Origin: a bacterium
GTDB lineage: Bacteria; Patescibacteriota; Microgenomatia; UBA8517
DNA length: 12,146 bases
Reading direction: 5' to 3'
Assembly (NCBI GenBank): GCA_021824385.1
Contig: JAKAKU010000016.1
Coordinates: 1 to 12,146, forward strand
Shown piece by piece: positions 1 through 6,505 of the stretch. Under the pieces are notes generated by a model, which did not search any database, was not told where the DNA came from, and was given only the letters and a program-made list of their open reading frames with translations. The position numbers were made by a program, and so were the translations under genes. The first letter of the stretch is position 1. Each line of letters begins with the position of its first letter.

Positions 1-524
1 TTTATTCGTGCTTTCACATTCTCTGAATTTGCAATCCAATGTTCAATTTTTTGTGCAGAATTATAATCAAATATGCGTAAAAAATGTGCTATTACTTCCC
101 CATATATACGAATAAATATATTTTTCCTCCAATCCATTCCCGTTTTCATCCCATACAAAAACCGTGGAGGTGTATGACAATACGCAACTACTTTTGTCTG
201 TAGCCCAACCTTAAAACCCCGTGCTACATAATTGCTACACGAGGTAATTACCAAATCAAATTGTGACAGATCTAAACTCCCCCAAATCCACGGATGCAAA
301 AAACGAAGCGGGCTATAGAGCCTCCAAGGCCGTAAAATTGGGGCAAATGAACTTTCGATAATTTTTCGATCTGTGAAAAGCTTGTCTGCCTCTGAATTTT
401 TTATTCGAAATGAAGTGTATATGGGAGCCGTAGGGTACATGTCTGCAAGAACACGAAGCACTCGTTCTGCCCCTCCCGCGTCTTTAATGTAATCATGAAC
501 AAGTGCAATTTTTAATTTTTTCAT
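1..524 (-). CDS. Glycosyltransferase family 4 (GT-B fold), N-terminal part, cut by window edge
   Basis: The first 174 residues of a GT4-type sugar transferase are present; the C-terminal nucleotide-sugar-binding half lies beyond base 1. The N-terminus has the family signature: a short beta strand, then HDYIKDAGGAERVL (residues 10-23), where the glycine-rich loop after the first strand sits near the acceptor and nucleotide phosphates. Further on are VVAYCHTPPRFLYG (112-125) and IANSENVKARI (164-174), both typical of CPR and bacterial GT4 enzymes acting on polysaccharide or glycolipid precursors at the cytoplasmic face. The ATG follows the stop of the upstream exonuclease gene with a single base between (TAA-T-ATG), so it is probably translated from the same message. 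No Shine-Dalgarno sequence is visible. The family is secure; the sugar and acceptor cannot be read from sequence. Confidence 0.88.
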   Translation of the reverse strand, partial: MKKLKIALVHDYIKDAGGAERVLRVLADMYPTAPIYTSFRIKNSEADKLFTDRKIIESSFAPILRPWRLYSPLRFLHPWIWGSLDLSQFDLVITSCSNYVARGFKVGLQTKVVAYCHTPPRFLYGMKTGMDWRKNIFIRIYGEVIAHFLRIFDYNSAQKIEHWIANSENVKARI

Positions 525-525
525 A

Positions 526-1431
526 TTAGAGTAATGATAATTGATTTTTAGCTATGAATAATTTGGCGGTATCTTGCATACGTTTTGTAAGTGTTTTAAA
601 TCCATATTCTTCAAACAGCGCAATTCCCTCGCTACTATCAAGCTTCCAAAGTGCACAATCGTCTAGATGAAATTCTGGAAGAGGAACATCTCTTACAATT
701 GTCGCAAGCTTTTTAGATAAATGAGCAGATGTCTGACCGTTCACCAGTTTTTCCCTCAACTTTACGGGTATTTCATCTGACTTGCTAAAGATATTTTCAA
801 CAGTACCAAATTCTTCAATTAGTTTGATTGCAGTTTTTGGACCTATTCCTGCGACCCCTTTGTAATTATCAGAAGGGTCTCCTACGAGTGCTTTGTACTC
901 AACAATTTTATCAGGATACACCCCCATTTTCGTTTTTGTATCCTCTGCCTTCATCAGTTTCCCATTATTCAATCCATTTGGCATGTAAAGGAATATTTTA
1001 TTCGTGACGAGTTGCAATAAATCTCTATCTCCCGTCACAACGATTATTTCATCAAAATAAGGATCAGTCTCAAGCTGAGTTACAATTGTTCCAATAACAT
1101 CATCGGCTTCGTATCCTGGTTTTTCAAAAAACGGAATGTGAAATGCGGTGAGTGTTGTTCGTGCTTTTTCAAACTGCGAAATTAAGTCAGTATCAACTTC
1201 TGCTCTTTGAGCTTGATATTCTTCGCTTAGTTTATTCCGAAAGGTCGGCTCTTTTGTATCGAACGCAAATGAAATGTGTGAGGGTCTGAAATCTTGAAGT
1301 ATTTTGAGAAGCATACTCATCATGCCATAAACGGCGTTAATTGGCTCATGAGCTTTTGTGGTGAGCGGAGGAAGTGCGTGATATGCACGATGAAGTGTTG
1401 CATTTCCGTCGAAGATTACAAATCGGTTCAT
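526..1431 (-). CDS. Stand-alone 5'-3' exonuclease (DNA polymerase I N-terminal/FEN-like domain)
   Basis: A 301-residue protein equivalent to the 5'-nuclease domain of DNA polymerase I, without polymerase. Such enzymes remove RNA primers and 5' flaps during Okazaki fragment maturation and repair. The metal-binding acidic residues are all visible: D8 (FDGN), D58 (FAFDTKEPTFR), E108/D110/D111 (GYEADDVIGT), D135/D137 (TGDRDLLQL) and D185/D188 (VGDPSDN). The helix-hairpin-helix DNA-binding motif GVAGIGPKTAIKLI follows at 192-205. Length fits the family (about 290-320 residues). The ATG overlaps the ftsH stop codon by four bases (ATGA), implying translational coupling; no Shine-Dalgarno sequence is seen. 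It could be called ExoIX/Xni-like, but the complete metal site suggests a real Pol I-type flap nuclease. A separate polA lacking this domain would be expected elsewhere in the genome. Confidence 0.95.
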   Translation of the reverse strand: MNRFVIFDGNATLHRAYHALPPLTTKAHEPINAVYGMMSMLLKILQDFRPSHISFAFDTKEPTFRNKLSEEYQAQRAEVDTDLISQFEKARTTLTAFHIPFFEKPGYEADDVIGTIVTQLETDPYFDEIIVVTGDRDLLQLVTNKIFLYMPNGLNNGKLMKAEDTKTKMGVYPDKIVEYKALVGDPSDNYKGVAGIGPKTAIKLIEEFGTVENIFSKSDEIPVKLREKLVNGQTSAHLSKKLATIVRDVPLPEFHLDDCALWKLDSSEGIALFEEYGFKTLTKRMQDTAKLFIAKNQLSLL

Positions 1432-3245
1432 TTTGTACCAACAATTTTCTCAAACTCATCACGGTCCAAAGTTTCATTTACCAAGAGGGCCTCGGCAACT
1501 TTGTCGAGATCTTTTCGATGTTTCTTGACAAGCACTATTGCTTCGTCTCTTGCTGTCATAATAATCTTTTGAACTTCTATATCAATTTTTTCTTGCATTG
1601 CTTGAGATACTTGTGATCCCGCAAACGGATTTTCATTTTCGTTTCCTGTTGTATCAAAATTAATTGGCCCCAAGCTACTCATTCCAAAATCAGTAACCAT
1701 CGCTCGTGCAAGCGCAGTTGCGTGCTCGATATCATTACTGGCACCCGCAGTCATTTCTTTAAAAACAACTTCTTCGGCTGCTCTCCCTCCGAGCATAGCT
1801 GCAAGTTGGTCCAGAAGGCGCCCACGGGTTTCATGTGTTCTGTCAGCTGCAGGAGGAATTAATGTATGACCAAGACTCATTCCGCGTGCCACAATTGAAA
1901 TTCGGTGAACTGGATCCATCTTGGGAAGAAAATGAGTCACAATAGCATGTCCTGCTTCATGGTAAGCAGTAATCTTTCGATCATCATCACTTTGGAGTCG
2001 TTTCTTTGCAGGCCCCATTTTAACTTTTGTAGCTGCTTCTTCAATGTCTTGCATTTGAACTTCGCTTTTATTCTCACGAGCAGCAAGAATGGCAGCTTCA
2101 TTTAACATGTTTTCAAGATCAGCCCCAGAAAAACCAACAGTTCGGTCGGCAACTCGTCCCCAATTTACCCCTTTCTCAAACTTCTTTCCCATTGCGTGAA
2201 TTTTTAAAATTGCCAAACGTCCATCTTTATCAGGCATGTCTAAAACAACTCTTCTATCAAATCTTCCTGGACGAAGAAGAGCTGGATCTAACAAATCTCC
2301 TCTATTTGTCGCCGCCATTACAATGACATTGTCATTTTGGGTAAAACCATCCATTTCTACCAAAATCTGATTTAAGGTTTGTTCACGCTCATCGTGCCCA
2401 CCCATCACACCTTTTCCTCGCTGTCTTCCTATTGCATCTATTTCATCAATAAAAATAATTGCAGGTGCTTGTGCCTTTGCAGTTGCAAATAAATCTCGAA
2501 CGCGTGAAGCTCCAACCCCAACGAGCATTTCCATAAATTCAGAGCCGGCCATGCTGAAAAACGCTACTCCAGCCTCTCCCGCAACTGCTCGAGCCAACAA
2601 TGTTTTTCCTACTCCTGCGGGTCCTACTAGTAGCACTCCTTTTGGAGTGCGTGCCCCAATTTTTTTGTATTTAAGAGGGTTTCGTAAAAAGTCGACTACT
2701 TCTTCCAATTCTTTCTTAGCATCGTCAACTCCTGCAACATCAGCAAACGTTGTTGATTGTTTGCCCTTAGCAAAGAGCTTCGCCTTGCTTCTACCAAAGC
2801 TAAAAATATCTTGGGCCCCTTTTGATTGGGCGCGTAGCAAAAAGAAAAAGAGTGCTGCCATAAAAATAAGTGGTAGTAGTATTCCAGCCAAGTCACTAAC
2901 AAACTTTGAAGCCGCTTGGTCTGTAATATCGTATGAAACGGTATTGGGGGCTATCTTTGCACGATCGAGCAGTTCTGGAAAACTGAGACTTGGTTCTTTA
3001 AGGGCGGTTTTTTTAGACCCGTCGTTGTATTCGAGAGTTAGATGATCGTCAGCAACACTTACCTTTTTTACTTTCTGGTCGCGAATGTCATTTAAGGCTT
3101 GCGACATGTCTTCTTTAGGAACATTGAAGTCTCCTTGAAACAGGGTGAGGGCAAATGGGAGAAGGAACAGTACGATAAACGCACCAATTAAAATACGGGT
3201 GAGATTTATTTTTAAACGAAACTCTACTTTCTTTTGTTTTTTCAT
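1428..3245 (-). CDS. ftsH: ATP-dependent zinc metalloprotease FtsH
   Basis: Membrane-anchored AAA+ protease that extracts and degrades membrane and short-lived cytosolic proteins as a hexamer. Positions are counted from the upstream GTG (subtract 6 for the ATG start). TM1 is at about 21-42 and TM2 at about 125-143, enclosing an external domain of about 80 residues. Then come Walker A GPAGVGKT (214-221), Walker B IIFIDEIDAIG (269-279), arginine fingers R334/R337 in RPGRFDRR, the zinc site HEAGH (435-439) and D511 in GASNDIE. I chose ATG at 3245 (605 residues): a GTG at 3263 is in frame, but an extended -10 box at 3274-3282 would put the transcript start near 3267, almost on that GTG. Oddities: the pore loop reads EMLVGVG where most FtsH have EMFVGVG, and Walker A has A and V where PP..T is usual. 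Confidence 0.97.
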   Translation of the reverse strand: MKKQKKVEFRLKINLTRILIGAFIVLFLLPFALTLFQGDFNVPKEDMSQALNDIRDQKVKKVSVADDHLTLEYNDGSKKTALKEPSLSFPELLDRAKIAPNTVSYDITDQAASKFVSDLAGILLPLIFMAALFFFLLRAQSKGAQDIFSFGRSKAKLFAKGKQSTTFADVAGVDDAKKELEEVVDFLRNPLKYKKIGARTPKGVLLVGPAGVGKTLLARAVAGEAGVAFFSMAGSEFMEMLVGVGASRVRDLFATAKAQAPAIIFIDEIDAIGRQRGKGVMGGHDEREQTLNQILVEMDGFTQNDNVIVMAATNRGDLLDPALLRPGRFDRRVVLDMPDKDGRLAILKIHAMGKKFEKGVNWGRVADRTVGFSGADLENMLNEAAILAARENKSEVQMQDIEEAATKVKMGPAKKRLQSDDDRKITAYHEAGHAIVTHFLPKMDPVHRISIVARGMSLGHTLIPPAADRTHETRGRLLDQLAAMLGGRAAEEVVFKEMTAGASNDIEHATALARAMVTDFGMSSLGPINFDTTGNENENPFAGSQVSQAMQEKIDIEVQKIIMTARDEAIVLVKKHRKDLDKVAEALLVNETLDRDEFEKIVGTK

Positions 3246-3273
3246 AATGGGAAATGGACTCACAAAACAAACT

Positions 3274-3282
3274 ATTTTAGCA
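3274..3282 (-). promoter_or_regulatory. Candidate extended -10 promoter for ftsH
   Basis: On the minus strand TGC-TAAAAT lies at 3282-3274, just past the stop of the preceding tRNA-binding protein gene. It matches the TGn-TAnAAT extended -10 form. No good -35 hexamer lies 16-18 bases upstream. It predicts a start near 3267 and a leader of about 22 nt to the ATG at 3245. ftsH may also be read through from trpS. Confidence 0.45.
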
Positions 3283-3283
3283 C

Positions 3284-3640
3284 TTACCGAACTTTAGTGC
3301 CATTGGGGACTTTTGATGATAAGTTGAATAATACCGGTGGGGTATCTTCGTCTTCTGCAGGTACTGCCATTACCATCATCCCCTCGCTAAAGTTATACAC
3401 TCCAGCCTCATCAGCAGGGCCAATTCTCTTCGGTTCCAAGTTTACAACAAACGGAAACTGTTTGCCGATGAGATCTTCAGGTTTGTAAAACTTCATAATA
3501 CCACTGAAAATTTTCTTCTTACCCATTTCTCCAAAATCGACAGTGAGCTGCATTACCCAATGACTCCACGAAGGAACATCAGCACTTTCGACGGTACCAA
3601 TGCGAATTTCAACCTTTTCGAAATCTGTTATTGAAATCAT
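3284..3640 (-). CDS. tRNA-binding OB-fold protein (Trbp111 / MetRS C-terminal domain-like)
   Basis: A 118-residue protein of the EMAP/Trbp111/CsaA type, which binds the outer corner of tRNA as a dimer. Family signs are the opening ITDFEKVEIRIGTVESAD (3-20), a central strand region ending in FPFVVNLEPKRIGP (62-75), and AGVYNFSEGMMVMAV (79-93), which corresponds to the conserved S-EGM segment of this fold. In many bacteria this domain is fused to the C-terminus of methionyl-tRNA synthetase; here it stands alone, starting 4 bases after the trpS stop, so it is co-transcribed with the tryptophanyl enzyme. It could assist a MetRS lacking this domain or act as a general tRNA chaperone; CsaA-like chaperone activity is an alternative. 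No Shine-Dalgarno sequence is visible. Confidence 0.88.
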   Translation of the reverse strand: MISITDFEKVEIRIGTVESADVPSWSHWVMQLTVDFGEMGKKKIFSGIMKFYKPEDLIGKQFPFVVNLEPKRIGPADEAGVYNFSEGMMVMAVPAEDEDTPPVLFNLSSKVPNGTKVR

Positions 3641-3644
3641 ATTT

Positions 3645-4625
3645 TTAAATGAAACCTATTCTACTATACATTTCTTGTAAGATTGGGTGGGAAATGGCGT
3701 AAGCCTTTTTAGCACCGTCTTCTAAAGTAGCAGAGAGATCGTTTATATTCCTCTTTTCATGAAACTTTTGCTGAATCTCTGATAAAAATAGAGAAACAGA
3801 TTCAAAAACTTCTGTTTTAAATGCTCCGTAACTTATGCTCGAAAATTTCTCCTGAGCATCTTTCATTTCTACTCCACTCACTTGGCAATAAATCTCAAGG
3901 AGATTTGAAATTCCTGGTTTATTCTCAGGGTCATAAACAATTTTATTGTCACTATCAGTTACTGCAGACATTATTTTCTTTTTGACATCATCAAGCGAAT
4001 CAAGAAGTCCAATTGTTCCTGAAGGATCATCTACGCTTTTGCTCATTTTCTTTGCAGGATTTGAAAGGCTCATTATTCTTCCTCCGACTTTCGGAATACT
4101 TGCTTGAGGCAAAACAAATATATCACCATATTTTTTATTAATTCGCTCCGCAATGTCTCTGGTTAATTCCACATGTTGTTTCTGGTCTTCCCCAACAGGG
4201 ACATGTGTTGTTTTGTAGAGCAAGATATCCGCAGCCATGAGAGAGGGGTAATCAAAAAGTCCAACAGAAACAGTATCCTTTCCCTCTGACTTTTCTTTGT
4301 ATTGTGTCATACGATTCATTTGCCCCATTGAAAGATAGCAATTGAGTATCCAAGCCAAATTTGCATGATCCGGATTGTGGGACTGAACAAAGAGAAGTGA
4401 TTTGGTTGGGTCTATTCCCACTGCCAAAAGCATTGCCGCAAGATCGTATGAGTTATTTTTTAGCTCTGTCGGATCCTGAAAAACAGTAATTGCATGGAGG
4501 TCTACTACACAAAAAATGTTAAACCCATCTTCCTGGCTCTTCACCCACTGCTTCATTGCACCGATGTAATTTCCCAAATGAAGATTCCCCGAAGGCTTGA
4601 TGCCTGAGAAGACGCGCTTTTCCAT
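3645..4625 (-). CDS. trpS: Tryptophanyl-tRNA synthetase
   Basis: Class I aminoacyl-tRNA synthetase that charges tRNA-Trp. Numbered from the ATG at 4625 (326 residues, normal for the family): the HIGH-type signature is HLGN (16-19) within SGIKPSGNLHLGNYIGAM, the substrate-pocket segment LFDYPSLMAADILLY is at about 123-137, VGEDQKQHVELTRDIAERIN follows at about 144-163, and the ATP-binding loop KMSKS is at 193-197. A GTG two codons upstream (4631) is in frame; ATG is preferred because neither has a Shine-Dalgarno sequence and the family normally begins about five residues before SGIKPSG. The gene follows a CAT-anticodon tRNA by about 46 bases, with a run of seven T on the minus strand (4658-4652) between them. 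It heads a tightly packed series with the tRNA-binding protein, ftsH and the exonuclease. Confidence 0.97.
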   Translation of the reverse strand: MEKRVFSGIKPSGNLHLGNYIGAMKQWVKSQEDGFNIFCVVDLHAITVFQDPTELKNNSYDLAAMLLAVGIDPTKSLLFVQSHNPDHANLAWILNCYLSMGQMNRMTQYKEKSEGKDTVSVGLFDYPSLMAADILLYKTTHVPVGEDQKQHVELTRDIAERINKKYGDIFVLPQASIPKVGGRIMSLSNPAKKMSKSVDDPSGTIGLLDSLDDVKKKIMSAVTDSDNKIVYDPENKPGISNLLEIYCQVSGVEMKDAQEKFSSISYGAFKTEVFESVSLFLSEIQQKFHEKRNINDLSATLEDGAKKAYAISHPILQEMYSRIGFI

Positions 4626-4671
4626 GACCACAGTGTAGCGTATCGAGGTAGAAAAAAATAGAAGTTGTTTG

Positions 4672-4744
4672 TGTCAGGGGAGAGGCTTGAACTCTCGACC
4701 GCAGGTTTATGAATCCTGTGCTCTACCAGCTGAGCTACCCTGAC
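4672..4744 (-). tRNA. tRNA with CAT anticodon (elongator Met type, or Ile2 if lysidinylated)
   Basis: Cloverleaf of 73 nt read on the minus strand. The acceptor stem is GTCAGGG/CCCTGAC with discriminator A; the D stem is GCTC/GAGC; the T arm is GAGAG-TTCAAGC-CTCTC. The anticodon loop TTCATAA gives CAT (plus-strand 4711-4709). Next genomic bases are CAA, so CCA is not encoded. G1:C72 pairing and C11:G24 mark it as elongator-type, not initiator. The anticodon stem CAGGA/ACCTG has an A31-A39 mismatch. Met versus Ile(k2C) cannot be settled by eye. Confidence 0.93.
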
Positions 4745-4753
4745 GTGATGACT

Positions 4754-4762
4754 ATTTTACCA
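4754..4762 (-). promoter_or_regulatory. Extended -10 promoter before the CAT tRNA at 4672-4744
   Basis: Minus strand reads TGG-TAAAAT at 4762-4754, ending ten bases before the tRNA 5' end at 4744, a spacing that would give a leader of only a few nucleotides for RNase P to remove. The -35 region is occupied by the hairpin at 4764-4797 and shows no clear hexamer. Confidence 0.5.
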
Positions 4763-4763
4763 T

Positions 4764-4797
4764 AACAAAGGCCCCTTTTTACAAAGGAGCCCTTGTT
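4764..4797. other. Strong 15-bp hairpin between two tRNA genes
   Basis: Minus strand AACAAGGGCTCCTTT pairs with AAAGGGGCCTTTGTT across a four-base loop, with two G:U pairs and no bulges. On the minus strand, the direction of both flanking tRNAs, no T run follows it. On the plus strand it is followed by a T-rich stretch (TTGTTTTCTTCT). It may be a processing signal or weak terminator of the upstream tRNA transcript, or a bidirectional element; I cannot decide. Confidence 0.45.
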
Positions 4798-4805
4798 TTC
4801 TTCTG

Positions 4806-4874
4806 TTGCGGCGCCGGGAGTCGAACCCGGCCTGAAAGATTATGAGCCTTTCGTGCACCGTACACTACACCGCA
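4806..4874 (-). tRNA. tRNA with CAT anticodon (elongator type, probably Met), small D arm
   Basis: A 69-nt cloverleaf on the minus strand. Acceptor TGCGGTG/CGCCGCA with discriminator A, anticodon stem AAAGG/TCTTT around loop CTCATAA (anticodon CAT), T arm CCGGG-TTCGACT-CCCGG, variable loop of four bases. The D arm GTG-TACGGTG-CAC is short. CCA is not encoded. U1:A72 is a weak pair, but T11:A24 and the lack of the three G:C pairs in the anticodon stem argue against an initiator. It is downstream of ftsB. Confidence 0.92.
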
Positions 4875-4898
4875 TGTTTGTGTTTGATTAAGCCACCT

Positions 4899-4927
4899 AT
4901 TCTAGCAGAGTTCAATCACTCAAACAA
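4899..4927 (-). promoter_or_regulatory. Promoter for the CAT tRNA pair, overlapping the end of ftsB
   Basis: Minus strand TGC-TAGAAT (4907-4899) is an extended -10 box; TTGTTT (4927-4922) sits exactly 17 bases upstream, inside the last codons of ftsB. Twenty-four bases separate the -10 from the tRNA 5' end. Confidence 0.5.
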
Positions 4928-5287
4928 ATTGAGCCATTCTTTCCAATGAGGTATTTTTTTCTCAGTATCTGCTTTCGAATTAACAAAAACGAGCCGTGGG
5001 GACAGCTTTTTGACCTCACTAGCTGGTGGGAGAATAAAAACCACTTCATTGCTATGTGCCAAGCCAAGTGTGTCACGCGCGACACGCTCAATGTATATCT
5101 GCTTCCCCGCTAACACCAACTCGTTATGAAGTTCAGTATTTTTTCGGGATTCAGACTCTAGATGAAGCTGTGCAGCCTGCAAACTGTCTTGCGCCTTCAA
5201 AAACAGCCTCAAACTTCCTAATAATGAATTACCGAGGAACAACAGGAGGCCAATATAGATTACGTGGTGAAGCTTAAGGTTTTTCAT
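4916..5287 (-). CDS. ftsB: FtsB/DivIC-family septum formation protein
   Basis: A 123-residue bitopic membrane protein. The N-terminus is short and basic, one membrane helix covers about 9-29 (VIYIGLLLFLGNSLLGSLRLF), a heptad-like coiled coil follows at about 30-60, and the family block YIERVARDTLGLAHSNEVVFILP (65-87) matches the usual 'IE..AR..LGL...GE.V..' of FtsB/DivIC. These proteins bridge FtsL and FtsQ/DivIB in the divisome on the outer side of the membrane. The last 30 residues are a charged extension ending WKEWLNLFE. Length and layout are normal for the family. The gene is divergent from the recombinase across a 110-base AT-rich gap, and two CAT tRNAs follow. The name FtsB rather than DivIC is conventional; sequence alone does not separate them. 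Confidence 0.85.
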   Translation of the reverse strand: MKNLKLHHVIYIGLLLFLGNSLLGSLRLFLKAQDSLQAAQLHLESESRKNTELHNELVLAGKQIYIERVARDTLGLAHSNEVVFILPPASEVKKLSPRLVFVNSKADTEKKIPHWKEWLNLFE

Positions 5288-5320
5288 ATTGACTCAATCT
5301 ATAAGATATATTAATCTATA
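5288..5320. repeat. Small palindrome and direct repeat in the ftsB leader region
   Basis: ATTGA-C-TCAAT (5288-5298) is a perfect palindrome around one base and touches the ftsB ATG. AATCTATA occurs twice in direct orientation (5296-5303 and 5313-5320), 17 bases apart. They could be an operator or may just reflect AT-rich promoter DNA; no -10/-35 pair for ftsB stands out in the gap. Confidence 0.35.
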
Positions 5321-5344
5321 CATAATTCATCTGGCCCATAATAT

Positions 5345-5373
5345 TTGACAAATAACATGTGATGGTTTATTAT
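5345..5373 (+). promoter_or_regulatory. Near-consensus sigma70-type promoter for the tyrosine recombinase
   Basis: TTGACA (5345-5350), a 17-base spacer and TATTAT (5368-5373): six of six and five of six consensus bases at the ideal spacing. It predicts a start near 5380 and a leader of about 18 nt to the ATG at 5398. It is the strongest promoter match in the window. Confidence 0.8.
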
Positions 5374-5397
5374 ATCAACTTGAGCTGAAAAATTCGT

Positions 5398-6279
5398 ATG
5401 AAAGAGACAACAAACACAAAGAAACAAATCGCGGACTACGTACCTCTTTTTGTAAAAAGTTTACAAGACAAGGGCCGTTCCCCCTCAACTGTGCTGGCAT
5501 ATCGGTCAGATATCGACCAACTATTAAGTTTCCTCTATGAGAGAAACAAGACCCTCACAGACGAGGTGCGCAGTGTTGACCTCGAAAACTTTCGAGATTT
5601 TCTGCTTGCCCAGAAATATACGGCAAAATCAACTTCAAGAAAGCTTAACGCAATTAAGACGTTCTTCCGTTGGCTTAAAGACAATAAGTTTGTAGAAAAA
5701 GATCCTTCACGAGATGTCAGTCATCCAAAGATTGAAGCTAGTGTGCCTCAATTTTTGACTGAAAAAGAATATCGATCACTGCGAGATCATGTCAGAAGCG
5801 ATGTTCGAATTTCTGCTATGGTTGAGCTTATTTTGCAAGCTGGTCTTCGTATTTCAGAGGTAGCAAACTTAAAACTTGAACACTTAAAGGCTGACCGCCT
5901 TACGGTTGAATCATATGCAACACAGCCGGAACGAGAAGTTCCCCTCACTGCGCCTGCAGTAGCTGCTATTCAAATGTATATGACTGCACGTCCACAACTC
6001 CCAAATGCAATTCATTTGTTTGTAAGTAAAAACGGAAAACCGCTTGCTGTGCGCAATATTCGTGCTGCAATTGATCGATATTTGCAAAAAGCTGAAATGC
6101 CACAATATTCAGTGAACGATCTTCGAACAACTTTCATGGTTGAAAACCTAAAGCGTGGAGTTGATCTTATTCTCCTCTCTCGAGTTTCAGGGCACAAACG
6201 ACTTTCGACAACAGAACGTTATTTGGAGCTTGCTCAAATCAAAACTTCTGGAAGTAAACAGCACTTAAACGAGCTGTAA
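5398..6279 (+). CDS. Tyrosine recombinase (XerC/XerD-like) with altered active site
   Basis: A 293-residue site-specific recombinase of usual Xer length. The N-terminal SAM-like core-binding domain covers about 10-95 (SPSTVLAYRSDIDQLLSFL, then SRKLNAIKTFFRWL); the catalytic domain runs from about 115. Visible active-site residues are R151 (GLRISE), R243 (NDLRTTF), H266 (SGHKRLS) and nucleophile Y275 (ERYLEL). Two usual residues are absent: N240 stands where the His of the HxLR box is expected, and the beta-hairpin segment SYATQPEREVPL (172-183) has no lysine where the catalytic Lys normally lies. It may be a Xer for chromosome dimer resolution that tolerates these changes, or a DNA-binding relative with weak cleavage. 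It has its own strong promoter, converges on the small coiled-coil gene with three bases between stops, and lies between tRNA genes, but I see no att-like duplication of a tRNA end. Confidence 0.88.
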   Translation: MKETTNTKKQIADYVPLFVKSLQDKGRSPSTVLAYRSDIDQLLSFLYERNKTLTDEVRSVDLENFRDFLLAQKYTAKSTSRKLNAIKTFFRWLKDNKFVEKDPSRDVSHPKIEASVPQFLTEKEYRSLRDHVRSDVRISAMVELILQAGLRISEVANLKLEHLKADRLTVESYATQPEREVPLTAPAVAAIQMYMTARPQLPNAIHLFVSKNGKPLAVRNIRAAIDRYLQKAEMPQYSVNDLRTTFMVENLKRGVDLILLSRVSGHKRLSTTERYLELAQIKTSGSKQHLNEL

Positions 6280-6282
6280 TTT

Positions 6283-6501
6283 TTAGTTTTCGACTTTCTC
6301 CCCGTGTGACCGGAGTTCATCTTCAATTGATTGCAAATGCGCCTCATAGACTTTGAGCGTTGTATATTTCATTTCAGATGCACTATCTTCGTGATGCACT
6401 CCCCGGAAATTTTTACGCAAAAACTTAACTTTTTCCGTGAGTTTCTCTCGTTCGGCTCTCAAATATGATATTTTTTCGCTCTTTGTGGGTGTTTTTTGCA
6501 T
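6283..6501 (-). CDS. Small charged coiled-coil protein, function unknown
   Basis: A 72-residue protein, MQKTPTKSEKISYLRAEREK..., rich in K and E with helix-forming heptads at about 9-32 and 45-68 and no cysteine or membrane segment. I do not recognise a family. A longer reading frame would start at 6516, but that start lies inside the 3' end of tRNA-Ile; the ATG at 6501 avoids this and lies 4 bases past the discriminator base. No Shine-Dalgarno sequence can fit, so if real it is translated from a processed tRNA-mRNA transcript or a nearly leaderless RNA. It converges on the recombinase with three bases between stops. Codon and amino-acid content look protein-like, but the short length makes this less certain than its neighbours. 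Confidence 0.6.
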   Translation of the reverse strand: MQKTPTKSEKISYLRAEREKLTEKVKFLRKNFRGVHHEDSASEMKYTTLKVYEAHLQSIEDELRSHGEKVEN

Positions 6502-6505
6502 AATG

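Noticed and set aside
4652-4658. Run of seven T on the minus strand after a tRNA, as a terminator before trpS
   Set aside because: No hairpin precedes it other than the tRNA itself, which ends about 13 bases earlier.
5341-5397. dif-like recombination site beside the recombinase
   Set aside because: The AT-rich sequence is explained by the TTGACA/TATTAT promoter; no pair of inverted Xer-binding arms with a 6-8 base centre is evident.
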